Shown here: positions 1 to 9,067 of the stretch, piece after piece
Layout of the letters: each line of letters starts with the position of its first letter
How positions within the stretch are numbered: position 1 is the first letter of the stretch
Source: JAKAGZ01 sp963772675
Lineage (GTDB): Bacteria > Bacteroidota > Ignavibacteria > Ignavibacteriales > Ignavibacteriaceae
Assembly (NCBI GenBank): GCA_963772675.1
Contig: CAVYYF010000002.1
Location: 45,905-109,904, forward strand
Length of the DNA: 64,000 nt
Reading direction: 5' to 3'
The notes under the pieces: model-generated
The model's database searches: none
What the model was told of the DNA's origin: nothing
What the model saw: only the letters and a program-made list of their open reading frames with translations
Translations under genes and position numbers: made by a program

Positions 1-107
1 CAATGAAACCTAAAGAAATAGGTGAGCTTATATATAGTATATTTAACAATTACCACTTTGTAACGGGCAATATTTTGGAACTAACTCATAGGTTTAAGCC
101 CCTATAA
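1..107 (+). CDS. C-terminal tail of a probable short-chain dehydrogenase (5' truncated)
   Basis: An open frame enters from the left edge and ends at TAA 105-107. The visible 34 residues read M-K-P-K-E-I-G-E-L-I-Y at the start and V-T-G-N-I-L-E-L at the end. A Pro followed by acidic residues and a helix, then a short strand after T-G, is the usual tail of NAD(P)-dependent short-chain dehydrogenases, where the helix lies near the cofactor and the last strand is at the dimer interface. This is inference from a short fragment; the catalytic part lies outside the window. The final gene of another operon is equally possible. Confidence 0.4.
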   Translation, partial: MKPKEIGELIYSIFNNYHFVTGNILELTHRFKPL

Positions 108-154
108 AACCACAGGTTGATGAAAATAATTTTATTATTGACATTAGATAAATG

Positions 155-183
155 TTGACTTTCTTTTTTGAAATCATTATCCT
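155..183 (+). promoter_or_regulatory. Candidate sigma-70 promoter for the exbB-exbD-exbD operon
   Basis: TTGACT at 155-160 and TATCCT at 178-183 are separated by 17 bases, the ideal spacing for a housekeeping promoter. It lies about 80 bases before the exbB start, after the end of the preceding gene. A strong AGGAGGT ribosome binding site at 248-254 follows, nine bases before the exbB ATG. This is a match by eye; no transcript start is known. Confidence 0.4.
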
Positions 184-263
184 GATGGAGTATTTTTGAT
201 TAATTACGGAAGGTTTTCTCTCCTCGAGTTTCTTTTATATAATTTTTAGGAGGTCACTCTATT

Positions 264-962
264 ATGGAATTTGCATTCATTATTTCATCGATTGTAAATG
301 TAATTGCACAAACTACTAACAATCAGGGAGCTTTAAATTGGCTAACCACTAAGTATGAAGCTGGCGGCCTTTTTATGCACCCTATTCTTGCTTGTCTTGT
401 ATTAGGTTTGGCTTTCTGTATCGAAAGATTTTGGACTCTTTCCCGAGCTAGGGTAAACACAAAAGATTTTATCATCAAAGTTACAAAAGCTTTGGAGAGC
501 GGTGGCGTTGACGCTGCTAAAGATGTTTGTGCAAATACCAGAGGGCCGGTTGCCTCTGTTTTTCATGCTGGTTTGTTAAGAGCAGATGAAGGACTTGAAG
601 CAGCAGAAAAAGCCATTATTGCTTACGGTGGTATTGAAATGAGTTTCCTTGAAAAAGGAATGATCTGGATTTCAACTTTTATTACCATTGCACCAATGCT
701 TGGGTTTACAGGAACGGTTCAAGGTATGATTACTGCATTTGACGCTATTAAAGAAGCAGCACAGATATCACCAGCTATTGTGGCTGACGGTATTTCAGTA
801 GCGTTGTTAACAACACTTTTTGGTCTGGTAGTTGCTATGATTCTCCAGGTAGCTTACAACTATTTCATATCAAGAATAGACCGTTTGGTTGGAGATATGG
901 AAGAAAGCTCAATAGAATTAATTGATGCATTATACGAACTCAAAGCAAAAAAGAAGATTTAA
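264..962 (+). CDS. exbB: MotA/TolQ/ExbB proton channel family protein
   Basis: Inner-membrane proton channel subunit that, with ExbD-type partners, converts proton motive force into work on TonB-dependent receptors or a Tol-like envelope machine. The 232 residues show a hydrophobic N-terminus, a membrane helix near 34-56, a long cytoplasmic loop and two helices near 131-157 and 177-200. The L-G-F-T-G-T-V-Q-G-M segment in the second core helix is the family signature around the conserved channel threonine. The start is fixed by AGGAGGT nine bases upstream. Two ExbD genes follow on the same strand. No tonB gene lies in the window, so TonB, Tol or another role cannot be decided; family assignment is secure. 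Confidence 0.93.
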   Translation: MEFAFIISSIVNVIAQTTNNQGALNWLTTKYEAGGLFMHPILACLVLGLAFCIERFWTLSRARVNTKDFIIKVTKALESGGVDAAKDVCANTRGPVASVFHAGLLRADEGLEAAEKAIIAYGGIEMSFLEKGMIWISTFITIAPMLGFTGTVQGMITAFDAIKEAAQISPAIVADGISVALLTTLFGLVVAMILQVAYNYFISRIDRLVGDMEESSIELIDALYELKAKKKI

Positions 963-1020
963 ATTCTTCTTTGTTAGTTTGCATTATTAATTTTATTAAA
1001 TTTTATATGAGTTTAGTTTT

Positions 1021-1548
1021 ATGATTAAAAAAAGAAAAATAGCTGAAGCGGCTATTCCGACCAGTTCAATGGCTGATATTGCATTCTTACTGTTGCTTTT
1101 TTTCCTCGTTGCAACAGTTATTGATGTTGATACAGGTATTGGGCTTACGCTGCCGGAATATGTTGAAGATTTAAATACTGTTGAAGTACCTAAAGACAGA
1201 ATGGCAGCGGTTCTGATAAATGCAAATGGGGATGTTCTTCTTGATGGCAAGCCTATTTCGGTATTTCAAATTAAAAACAATATTAAACCGCGAATTATTT
1301 CCAAAATTGATCTCCCTAAAAATAAAAAATTAATTGTCTCTGTTAAGACTGATAGACAGACGCGGTATAATACATATATCCAGGCTCTTGATCAGATAAA
1401 GCAGGCATATTTTGAGACCAGGGATGAGTATTCAAATCAAAACTTTGGTAGAAAATATAATGATTTACCCGAGAAAGATCAGGATATAGTTAAGGAAAAG
1501 ATTCCGATTATTATTTCATTAGCGGAACCTGAAAAAACAAATAAATAA
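1021..1548 (+). CDS. exbD: ExbD/TolR-type biopolymer transport protein (first copy)
   Basis: Single-pass partner of the ExbB channel. The 175-residue protein has a short basic N-terminus and one membrane helix near 16-36. That helix opens S-S-M-A-D-I-A-F, and Asp19 is the proton-carrying Asp of the ExbD/TolR/MotB family. A periplasmic domain with the usual ExbD fold pattern follows. It is longer than the second copy because of a C-terminal extension rich in charged residues. It lies 58 bases after exbB and 18 bases before the second exbD, so the three are probably co-transcribed. The site before the ATG has only weak Shine-Dalgarno character. Confidence 0.9.
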   Translation: MIKKRKIAEAAIPTSSMADIAFLLLLFFLVATVIDVDTGIGLTLPEYVEDLNTVEVPKDRMAAVLINANGDVLLDGKPISVFQIKNNIKPRIISKIDLPKNKKLIVSVKTDRQTRYNTYIQALDQIKQAYFETRDEYSNQNFGRKYNDLPEKDQDIVKEKIPIIISLAEPEKTNK

Positions 1549-1566
1549 GACTTGAGGTAAATCAGA

Positions 1567-1980
1567 ATGAAATTTCAAAAAAGAAGAGCAAATACCAAAC
1601 AAGAGATCCCAACTGCTTCTATGCCGGATATTGTGTTTATGCTTCTTCTCTTTTTCATGGTTACTACTACCTTGAGACAAGTTGACGTCTTAGTTGACTA
1701 TAAACTCCCGGAAGCAAAAGCCATTGAAAAAATTGAGAATAAAAGATTAATTTCATATATCTGGGTGGGTAAAGATAACAGAATACAAATAAATGACAGT
1801 ATTGTTCAATTAAAAGATGTCGAACCTTTGATGTATGCTAAGAGACAATCTTTACCAAATGTAATTGTTTCTCTTAGAATCGATAAGGGTACTGACATGG
1901 GAATGGTTACTGATATTCAACAGGAGCTTAGAAAAGCTTATTGTTTAAGAATAAATTATTCTTCTACGATTAAGATCTAA
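1567..1980 (+). CDS. exbD: ExbD/TolR-type biopolymer transport protein (second copy)
   Basis: Second ExbD-like subunit, 137 residues, with one membrane helix near 18-37 and the proton-binding Asp21 in the motif A-S-M-P-D-I-V-F. It differs clearly from the first copy in the periplasmic domain and lacks its C-terminal extension, so this is not a recent duplication. Tandem non-identical ExbD proteins are common in the Bacteroidetes/Chlorobi group and may build a mixed dimer in the ExbB ring; that is inference. A GAGG ribosome binding site lies about ten bases before the ATG. A strong terminator at 2011-2044 closes the operon. Confidence 0.9.
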   Translation: MKFQKRRANTKQEIPTASMPDIVFMLLLFFMVTTTLRQVDVLVDYKLPEAKAIEKIENKRLISYIWVGKDNRIQINDSIVQLKDVEPLMYAKRQSLPNVIVSLRIDKGTDMGMVTDIQQELRKAYCLRINYSSTIKI

Positions 1981-2010
1981 TTTATAAATAAAATATTTTA
2001 TATTTTTACG

Positions 2011-2044
2011 AGGCAGGTTAGTATTTTTACTTTCCTGCCTTTTT
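2011..2044 (+). terminator. Rho-independent terminator after the exbB/exbD operon
   Basis: AGGCAGG at 2011-2017 pairs with CCTGCCT at 2034-2040. Inside, AGTA pairs with TACT around a TTTT loop, and a T-run follows the stem. It ends the exb transcript just before the ribosome binding site of the next gene. Confidence 0.85.
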
Positions 2045-2060
2045 ACTTTATGAGGTTGAT

Positions 2061-2513
2061 ATGGGTTTGAGTGAAATTATAAATGACGATCTGAAAACTG
2101 CAATGAAGTCCGGTGATAAACTGAGGTTGGAAACAATTAGATCGATCAGGGCGCTTATATTAGAATTTGAAAAAAGCGGTTCCGGTAAAGAATTTACACG
2201 GGAAGAAGAGATCAAACTTCTTACCTCTGCTGCTAAAAAGAGAAAAGACTCAATTGAACAATATCGTAATGCGGGTAGGGAAGACCTCGCTTCAAAAGAA
2301 GAAAAGGAACTTGAAATATTGCAAAGGTATTTGCCTAAACAATTAAATGAGAATGAAATTTTAGAAGAAGTTAAAAATATAGCAGAAAATATCGGGGCTA
2401 AAACTAAAGAAGATTTTCCTAAATTAATGCCTGAAGTAATGAAGACTCTTAAAGGCAAAGCTGACGGTAAGATAGTTAGAAGCATAGTTGAAAATTATTT
2501 GAGCAAAAGTTGA
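2061..2513 (+). CDS. GatB/YqeY domain protein
   Basis: A 150-residue YqeY-family protein. It has the helical YqeY domain also found at the C-terminus of GatB of the tRNA-dependent amidotransferase, where it contacts tRNA. Family marks are the opening with D-D-L-K-T-A-M-K-S-G-D, the central Y-R-N-A-G-R-E-D-L followed by E-x-x-E-L-E-I-L, and the closing K-G-K-A-D-G-K-I-V. Free-standing YqeY has no settled biochemical role; a link to tRNA or amidotransferase is inference from the family. GAGGT sits five bases before the ATG. The stop overlaps the TTG start of the cvpA-like gene, so the two are translationally coupled. Confidence 0.88.
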   Translation: MGLSEIINDDLKTAMKSGDKLRLETIRSIRALILEFEKSGSGKEFTREEEIKLLTSAAKKRKDSIEQYRNAGREDLASKEEKELEILQRYLPKQLNENEILEEVKNIAENIGAKTKEDFPKLMPEVMKTLKGKADGKIVRSIVENYLSKS

Positions 2514-3031
2514 CACCTATAGACCTTATAATACTAATTGTAGTTCTTATTGGATTTATTTTGGGCTTTAAGGATGGCTTTGTCAGAAAGATTATTGGTT
2601 TGCTAGGTTTTATTCTGGCAATTATTATGGCTGCATTGTTCTATGAAAAACTCGGGACAATTATTGAATCGTTTACAGGCATTGAAATTTATCTTTCTAA
2701 AATTGTTGCCGGTGTGTTAATATTTCTTATTGTAATGATATTGGTTTCTTTATTAAAAAGATGGGTGCATCCTTTTGATAAAGTAAATAATTTCATAAAT
2801 CAGATACTGGGGGGGGTGATCGGAGCAGTGCAAATATTATTTTTTTTGAGTGCAGTATTCTTTTTATTAAAAGTATTTGAAATTCCAGGCAAAAACGTGG
2901 CTGAGTCTTCACTTTTCTACTCTAAAACTTATGATGTATTGCCTGTAACAATCGACTATCTAAATAGTTACACGCCAAAGACTAAAGAAATACTTAAGGA
3001 CTATATTAATGAAGAAGACACCTTAAAATAA
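2510..3031 (+). CDS. CvpA family membrane protein
   Basis: A 173-residue inner-membrane protein with four predicted helices (near 4-20, 27-46, 62-82 and 100-121) and the G-F-x-x-G-F-K-D-G-F segment typical of CvpA near residue 16. CvpA proteins are linked to colicin V export in E. coli and to envelope stress, but their molecular role is unknown. The start is a TTG at 2510 that overlaps the preceding TGA, and its own stop overlaps the mutS2 ATG by one base (TAATG), giving a tightly coupled trio. A CvpA gene just before mutS2 is a common arrangement. Confidence 0.87.
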   Translation: MTPIDLIILIVVLIGFILGFKDGFVRKIIGLLGFILAIIMAALFYEKLGTIIESFTGIEIYLSKIVAGVLIFLIVMILVSLLKRWVHPFDKVNNFINQILGGVIGAVQILFFLSAVFFLLKVFEIPGKNVAESSLFYSKTYDVLPVTIDYLNSYTPKTKEILKDYINEEDTLK

Positions 3032-5376
3032 TGATTGAAACTGTATATGATAAACTAGAATTCCAAAAAATTGTCAAGCATATCGCAAACTATTGTGTTA
3101 CTGATCTGGGGAAATCTGAAGTACTAAAAATCAAACCAGTTATTGATATTCAAAAAATTGTTAATGAATCTAAATTAGTAAATCAATCAAAAAGATTATT
3201 GATTGAAAGGGAGCATTTGCCTCTTGAGTATTTACCTGATTTGAGTGAAGATTTATACAGGAGCAGGATAGAAGGCTCCGCACTGGACAGTAAAAAGATT
3301 CTGGATGTCCTGCGTTTGCTCGTCAATTCGAGATTAACAGCACAGTATCTTAAAAATAACGGAGATATAGCAAACGATCTTGCTGAAATGTCTGGAGGTG
3401 TTTTTACTGATAAGCTATTAGAACACCATATTCAAAGTATCATAAATGACAGGGGAAATGTAAAAGACAATGCAAGTAAACAACTTTCTGGGATAAGAAA
3501 GGATATAAATAATAAAAAAGATGAACTGATCAAATCGGTAAATAGGATTATTAAAAGCCTTACCGACAAAGATATTGTAAGAGAAGAATACATAACCCTT
3601 AGAGATGGAAGGATTGTCGTACCTGTTAAATCAGAACATAAGAGACACATAAGAGGCTTTATTCATTCTGAATCATCAACCGGACAAACAGTCTATATTG
3701 AACCTGAAGAAACACTCGATCTTAATAATGAAATACTCTCCTTATCTTTTGCTGAAAAAAGAGAGATCGAAAGGATATTAAAAGAACTGACTAAAAAAAT
3801 ATCGCTTGCGAGTACGGAATTAGTAAACTCTCTTTTAAAATTAGCTTACATTGACTCCATTTTTTCCCGGGCAAAATATTCAATAGAAATTTTAGGTGAT
3901 TTTCCTAAGTTCGATAACAAAAAACACTTCTCTTTGATTGAAGGGAGGCATCCGTTATTATTGAAAAAATTAGGGAAAGGAAATGCTGTCTCTTTAAACA
4001 TATCAATTGATAAAAATAATGTAATTATTATAACGGGTCCGAATGCAGGCGGAAAAACCGTTGTACTAAAAACCGTAGGATTGCTTGTTCTTATGGCACA
4101 GAGCTCAATTCCTATTCCCGCAAACCCTGATTCGAATTTCCATATTTTCGGTGATGTGCTACTGGATATAGGTGATGAACAATCTATTGAAGATGATCTT
4201 TCTACTTTTAGTTCGCATTTATCAAACATCAAGCGAATTATTGAAACTGCTGATTCCGATTCATTAGTGCTGGTTGACGAAATAGGAACAGGCACGGATC
4301 CTTCCGAGGGGGCAGCTCTGGCAACTGCTTTCCTTATAGAATTAAAAGAGAAAGGTTCTACGGTTTTAGCTACCACTCATCATGGGAGCTTAAAACTTAT
4401 TGCTAATAGCCTGGATGGATTTGAGAATGCTGCGATGGAATTCGATCACAGTTTATTAAAGCCTACTTACAGATTTAAGCAGGGAATACCTGGATCAAGT
4501 TATGCATTTGAAATTGCAAAACGTATAGGCTTTGATAAAAAATTGCTAAGTACAGCGATGAAGAATCTGGATAGTGACAAACATAAAATCGAAGAATTTC
4601 TTTCCGAAATAGAGGCAAAATCCTTTGAGGTACAAGAAAAACTAAAAACTTTGGAAATAGAAAACTCAAGATTAGTCGGTTTATCTAATTTGTATAAACA
4701 AAATCTGGATAAACTAAATAGAGAGAAAAAAGAAATACTAATGAAAGCAACTGGAGAAGCAACCGAATATCTTAAAAGTGTAAATCGGAAAGTGGAAAAA
4801 GTGATTAAAGGTCTGAGAGAAACTAAAGCAGGATCCGAATCAATTAAGTCTGCAAAAATGCTGGTAAATGAACTTAAGGCAAAAAACAAAGAATTGTTTA
4901 AAGAAAGCGTGGAAATAAATGAGGAAAAAACTAACTTTATAATAGGTGATTTTGTTAACATTAAAGATTCAAATACTGTGGGACAAATAATAGATAAGGA
5001 TGAATCTAAAAATAAAGCAATTCTTCAGGTTGGGGCAATGAAAATTACTGCTGATATTACATCACTGATACCGGCTAAAAAACAAAAAAAAATAATTTCA
5101 ACCACGGTGTCGACCGGTTATTCAAATCAACAAGTGGGTACAAGGCTTGATATAAGAGGACAACGCGCAGCTGAGTCCGAATTTGAAATAATAAAGTTTG
5201 TCGATGAGGCATATTCGTCAGGACTTGACAGAGTGGAAATTCTACATGGCAAGGGAACCGGTGCACTCAAAAAAACTGTTAAGGATATATTAAATCAACA
5301 TCCGGTCGTAAGTAATTTTTATTTTGCTCCTATGGAAATGGGCGGCGATGGAATTACAATTGTTGAGTTTAAGTAA
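3031..5376 (+). CDS. mutS2: Endonuclease MutS2
   Basis: A 781-residue MutS2, which acts on branched recombination DNA and, in Bacillus, on collided ribosomes; it is not a mismatch-recognition MutS. The N-terminal core and lever region covers about 1-320. The ABC-type ATPase follows, with Walker A G-P-N-A-G-G-K-T at 336-343, Walker B V-L-V-D-E near 412-417 and T-T-H-H downstream. A charged coiled coil lies near 510-630. A C-terminal Smr nuclease domain has L-D-I-R-G near 705 and H-G-K-G-T-G near 738. All catalytic motifs are intact and the length is normal. It overlaps the preceding stop by one base. Confidence 0.96.
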   Translation: MIETVYDKLEFQKIVKHIANYCVTDLGKSEVLKIKPVIDIQKIVNESKLVNQSKRLLIEREHLPLEYLPDLSEDLYRSRIEGSALDSKKILDVLRLLVNSRLTAQYLKNNGDIANDLAEMSGGVFTDKLLEHHIQSIINDRGNVKDNASKQLSGIRKDINNKKDELIKSVNRIIKSLTDKDIVREEYITLRDGRIVVPVKSEHKRHIRGFIHSESSTGQTVYIEPEETLDLNNEILSLSFAEKREIERILKELTKKISLASTELVNSLLKLAYIDSIFSRAKYSIEILGDFPKFDNKKHFSLIEGRHPLLLKKLGKGNAVSLNISIDKNNVIIITGPNAGGKTVVLKTVGLLVLMAQSSIPIPANPDSNFHIFGDVLLDIGDEQSIEDDLSTFSSHLSNIKRIIETADSDSLVLVDEIGTGTDPSEGAALATAFLIELKEKGSTVLATTHHGSLKLIANSLDGFENAAMEFDHSLLKPTYRFKQGIPGSSYAFEIAKRIGFDKKLLSTAMKNLDSDKHKIEEFLSEIEAKSFEVQEKLKTLEIENSRLVGLSNLYKQNLDKLNREKKEILMKATGEATEYLKSVNRKVEKVIKGLRETKAGSESIKSAKMLVNELKAKNKELFKESVEINEEKTNFIIGDFVNIKDSNTVGQIIDKDESKNKAILQVGAMKITADITSLIPAKKQKKIISTTVSTGYSNQQVGTRLDIRGQRAAESEFEIIKFVDEAYSSGLDRVEILHGKGTGALKKTVKDILNQHPVVSNFYFAPMEMGGDGITIVEFK

Positions 5377-5385
5377 GGAGTAATT

Positions 5386-6882
5386 TTGCTCAGGAAAATA
5401 TTAATTGCAAACAGGGGTGAAATTGCAGTAAGAATTATAAGAGCCTGCAAAGAGTTGGGTATCAAGTCCGTTGCAATATATTCGGAAGCAGATAGAACTT
5501 CCCTGCATACTTCTATGGCTGATGAATCGTATTTAATCGGAGCCGCTCCTTCATCTGAATCATACCTTAATAAAAACAAAATAATTGCACTTGCCAAAGA
5601 AATTAAAGCTGATGCGATACATCCGGGGTACGGTTATTTTTCTGAGAATGCTGATTTTATCGAAACGGTTGAAAAAGAGGGAATTGTCTTTATAGGTCCT
5701 TCTTCGGATTCTGTAAAAAAAATGGGTAACAAAACCGCTGCACGGCAATTGATGAAAAAGAATAACGTACCTATTGTTCCCGGCACAACTGAACCCGTTA
5801 AATCTGTAGAAAAAGGTATTAAAACTGCAAAAGAAGTTGGATACCCGATTTTGTTGAAGGCAGCAGCGGGAGGTGGCGGAAAAGGTATGCGAAAGATTTC
5901 ATCAGACAAAGAATTTGCTGATGCTTTTGAAGCCACAAAAAGAGAAGCAATGAAGGCATTCGCAAATGATTCAATATATATCGAAAAGTATATTGAAAAT
6001 CCGAGGCATATAGAAGTTCAGGTTATTGCAGATAAGCATGGAAACTATGCTCATCTTTTTGAAAGAGAATGTTCAATACAAAGAAGACATCAGAAAATTA
6101 TTGAAGAGGCCCCCTCATCGTTTGTCGATCCTGAAACCAGGAATAAAATTACTCAAGCAGGAGTAAATGCGGCCAAAGCCTGCAATTATTTCAATGCCGG
6201 CACAATTGAATTCCTTATGGACAAAAACAAGAGCTTTTATTTTCTGGAAATGAATACAAGATTACAGGTTGAGCATCCTGTTACTGAATTAATTTCGGGA
6301 ATTGATCTGGTAAAGGAACAAATATCGATTGCATCCGGCAATAGATTATCTTTTAAGCAGAAAGACTTATTCATAAATGGGCATGCACTTGAGAGCAGAA
6401 TTTATGCAGAAGATGCTGAAAATAATTTTTTACCTTCGACTGGAAAACTAAATGAATATGAAATTCCATCTGGACCTGGAATTAGGGTTGACTCTGGATT
6501 TTCGAGAGGTTCTGATATTTCTATTTACTATGATCCTTTAATTGCTAAACTTGTTTGCTGGTCTTCTACAAGAAAAGAAGCAATTTCACGAATGATCAGG
6601 GCATTAAAAGAGTTCAGGATTTCAGGAGTAACTAATAATATTCCGTTTTTACTTGAGGTGTTCGTAAACCAAAATTTCATTAATGGAAATTTTGATATCA
6701 ATTTTATTGAGAAAGAGGAACTTGTAAAAAAATTCCAGAGTGAAAAAACAGATGAAGACAATACACTTGAGGAGATAGCTTCAGCTTTTTCAGCAATTTT
6801 AAAACATCAACCAGCTTTGCACAAACATGCAGGGAAGAAATTTGAAAATTCAAACAAATGGACAGACTTAGAATATGAATGA
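5386..6882 (+). CDS. accC: Biotin carboxylase subunit of an acyl-CoA carboxylase
   Basis: ATP-dependent carboxylation of the biotin on a carrier protein. The 498 residues begin L-R-K-I-L-I-A-N-R-G-E-I-A. They contain the ATP-grasp glycine loop A-A-A-G-G-G-G-K-G-M-R near 160-170. E288-M-N-T-R292 falls at the same numbers as the E. coli AccC catalytic residues. The tail after about 450 is longer than in E. coli AccC. The start is TTG with AAGGAG just before it. The carrier gene overlaps the stop by eight bases. No carboxyltransferase gene is in the window, so acetyl-CoA versus propionyl-CoA or another substrate cannot be told. Confidence 0.93.
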   Translation: MLRKILIANRGEIAVRIIRACKELGIKSVAIYSEADRTSLHTSMADESYLIGAAPSSESYLNKNKIIALAKEIKADAIHPGYGYFSENADFIETVEKEGIVFIGPSSDSVKKMGNKTAARQLMKKNNVPIVPGTTEPVKSVEKGIKTAKEVGYPILLKAAAGGGGKGMRKISSDKEFADAFEATKREAMKAFANDSIYIEKYIENPRHIEVQVIADKHGNYAHLFERECSIQRRHQKIIEEAPSSFVDPETRNKITQAGVNAAKACNYFNAGTIEFLMDKNKSFYFLEMNTRLQVEHPVTELISGIDLVKEQISIASGNRLSFKQKDLFINGHALESRIYAEDAENNFLPSTGKLNEYEIPSGPGIRVDSGFSRGSDISIYYDPLIAKLVCWSSTRKEAISRMIRALKEFRISGVTNNIPFLLEVFVNQNFINGNFDINFIEKEELVKKFQSEKTDEDNTLEEIASAFSAILKHQPALHKHAGKKFENSNKWTDLEYE

Positions 6883-7375
6883 ATATGTAGTTACGCTTAA
6901 AGACAAAAGAAATCTCGTCAGAATATCTCAAAATTCTAAAATTACCATTAATGGTAAGGATCATCATTATGAATTGATTGCATTAAATAATTCTACATAC
7001 AGGCTACGTATAGATGAAAAGTTTTATGATATAGCTTCTGCAAAAATTGATAATAACAGATTTAGTGTTGTTATGGAAGGCTGGACATTTGAAACAGTAG
7101 TAATGACAACGTTGCAGGAAAGAGCATCAAAAGTCATCGAACAAACAGGTGCTGTTCTTAAACTGAGCGAAATTAAAGCTCCGATGCCGGGAATGATATT
7201 CAAGTTAAAGAAAAAAATTGGCGATAAAATCGAATTAGGGGAGTCAGTTATAATACTTGAAGCAATGAAGATGGAAAACGACATTAAAGCTCCATCTTCG
7301 GGGGTGATTAAAAATGTTTACGTTTCAGAAGGTTCCGCAGTTGAAAAGGGGGCAAAACTATTCTCAATAGAATAA
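6875..7375 (+). CDS. Biotin carboxyl carrier (biotin/lipoyl attachment) protein
   Basis: A 166-residue carrier protein. The last 75 residues form a biotinyl domain with E-A-M-K-M-E-N; the modified lysine is K132. A second half-motif, A-P-M-P-G-M, opens the hammerhead fold. The first 90 residues are a beta-rich segment of the kind seen in propionyl-CoA and oxaloacetate-type carriers, unlike the proline/alanine linker of E. coli AccB. It overlaps accC by eight bases and both surely act together. With no carboxyltransferase nearby, that partner must be encoded elsewhere. Confidence 0.9.
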   Translation: MNEYVVTLKDKRNLVRISQNSKITINGKDHHYELIALNNSTYRLRIDEKFYDIASAKIDNNRFSVVMEGWTFETVVMTTLQERASKVIEQTGAVLKLSEIKAPMPGMIFKLKKKIGDKIELGESVIILEAMKMENDIKAPSSGVIKNVYVSEGSAVEKGAKLFSIE

Positions 7376-7806
7376 AGCTATAAGAGGAGAGAATCACATT
7401 GCACATCTTAACCATCTTCTCATATGTGAGAACACAAATAAGAATTTTCTTAGAAATTATATCATTCTAAAATGTAATGGTTTATTTCATAATATTTTAA
7501 GCAACTAAATAATTACAATTACTGGCATAAATATAGCTGTAATTGTCAGTTATGTTAGATATGCCAATTAAAAACAATCAGATAGCTAATTTTAAGCCTA
7601 CCTATATATACCTGGAAAAGGGACGCAAACCAGAAACTATATTTTTAATGAATCCAGAAATTATAACAAGTCAAATAATTTGATTGTTTTTAATAATGAA
7701 TTTAAGAATTATAATAAATATAGAACACAACAATCTCCAAAGGCAGAGATATAGTCTTTGCTCAAAAGATATTTCCTTAAACCATAGATAAAAAATAGGA
7801 GGAAAC
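7376..7806 (+). promoter_or_regulatory. Long non-coding leader before the FadL-type porin gene
   Basis: About 430 AT-rich bases with no credible coding frame. Near 7611-7634 lies ACCTGGAAAAGGGACGCAAA followed by CCAG. Here CTGG and CCAG can pair around a purine-rich loop containing GGGACGCAAA, a string best known from the core of class I cyclic-di-GMP riboswitches. The rest of that aptamer (a preceding GGGCAAACC arm and a following GGTAG receptor arm) is not recognisable, so this may be chance or a diverged element. An AGGAGG at 7798-7803 sets the downstream TTG start. Confidence 0.3.
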
Positions 7807-9048
7807 TTGAAAAATCGGTTAGGTGCCTTCGTAATCCTTCTCGTCTTCTTTTCAGCAGAATTGTATGCTGGAGGATTTCAAATAAATGAACATTCCGCTA
7901 AAGCAATGGCAATGGGCGGAGCTTTTACTGCTGTAGCTAATGATGCTTCGGCAATTTATTTTAACGGTGCAGGGTTAACACAACTTACAGGAACTAATTT
8001 CCTAATAGGTACAACTGCAATTGCACCGGTGTCAACATTTCGGGGTGTGTTACCTAACGTTACTGAATATGGGACGGAAAAAAAGATTTTTTTCCCCTCA
8101 CATGCGTGGGTTGCACACAGATTCAGTGATAATATCGCAGCGGGTATCGGATTTACAACTCCTTTTGGATTGGAAACTAACTGGGATCCAAACTGGGTTG
8201 GAAGATATCTTGCAATACAAACGAGACTTTTTGTGTTCACTATTTCTCCAGTCGTAGCATATAAGCTTTCCGATCAATTATCTGTAAGTGCCGGTTTAGT
8301 TTATAGCTGGGCAAACGTTAAAATAACTCAAAAAAATCCGCAGACTCCTTTCCCGGGTGACGCATTTGTTTCACTAGAAGGGAACGATAATTCCTCATTC
8401 GGTTATAATTTTGGTTTAATGTACAAACCGGACCCAAAGTTATCATTTGGTGTTTCATTCCATAGCCAGATAAAGTATTCATTTGAAGGTACGGCAACAA
8501 CAGTTGGTGCGTCACAACTTGCTTCCCAATTACCTAGTGGTGCTGTAACTGCAAAATTGACTACACCTATCAATTTGACATTTGGGGTAGCTTACGATGT
8601 ATTACCCAAATTAAAATTAAGTGCCGATTTCCAATATGTAGGATGGTCAAGCTATGATACGCTTGGTGTTGACTTTGCAGATCCAAGCTTTACAGATATT
8701 GCTTCACCGAGACTCTATGATAATTCTTATATTATAAGACTTGGAGGAGAATATAAATTATCGGATATGTTTGAATTGCAAGCGGGTATTTATTATGACA
8801 AAGATCCAGTTAAAGCTGAATATGTTAATCCTTCACTTCCTGATGCCAATCGTTTGGGATTTAGTGGAGGTATAGGGTATCATGCATCGGAAAATTTATT
8901 AATAAACGTTTCATACTTATTTATAAGGTCAAGTGAATTGACTGTTACAAATTCTAAAGAATATTATACTCCTGGTAACAGTCCTTTTAATGGAACTTAT
9001 AATTCTTATGCAAATCTTGTATCAATAAGTTTATCATATAGCTTGTAA
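7807..9048 (+). CDS. OmpP1/FadL/TodX family outer membrane transport protein
   Basis: A 413-residue outer-membrane beta-barrel of the FadL family, which passes fatty acids or other hydrophobic compounds across the outer membrane. The signal peptide (about 1-21) ends at L-Y-A. The mature protein opens G-G-F-Q-I-N-E-H-S-A-K-A-M-A-M-G-G-A, the FadL hatch signature, and continues A-N-D-A-S-A-I-Y-F-N-G-A-G, also diagnostic. It ends on a hydrophobic beta-strand with S-Y-S-L, suited to barrel insertion. The start is TTG, fixed by AGGAGG four bases upstream. The lipoprotein esterase starts 19 bases after it and may act on related substrates; that is inference. Confidence 0.92.
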   Translation: MKNRLGAFVILLVFFSAELYAGGFQINEHSAKAMAMGGAFTAVANDASAIYFNGAGLTQLTGTNFLIGTTAIAPVSTFRGVLPNVTEYGTEKKIFFPSHAWVAHRFSDNIAAGIGFTTPFGLETNWDPNWVGRYLAIQTRLFVFTISPVVAYKLSDQLSVSAGLVYSWANVKITQKNPQTPFPGDAFVSLEGNDNSSFGYNFGLMYKPDPKLSFGVSFHSQIKYSFEGTATTVGASQLASQLPSGAVTAKLTTPINLTFGVAYDVLPKLKLSADFQYVGWSSYDTLGVDFADPSFTDIASPRLYDNSYIIRLGGEYKLSDMFELQAGIYYDKDPVKAEYVNPSLPDANRLGFSGGIGYHASENLLINVSYLFIRSSELTVTNSKEYYTPGNSPFNGTYNSYANLVSISLSYSL

Positions 9049-9067
9049 TTTGAAAAGGATTTATAAA

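Noticed and set aside
996..1250. A reverse-strand gene opposite the first exbD
   Set aside because: It mirrors the exbD coding sequence, has low-complexity Ser/Ile content and no ribosome binding site. It is a shadow of the real gene.
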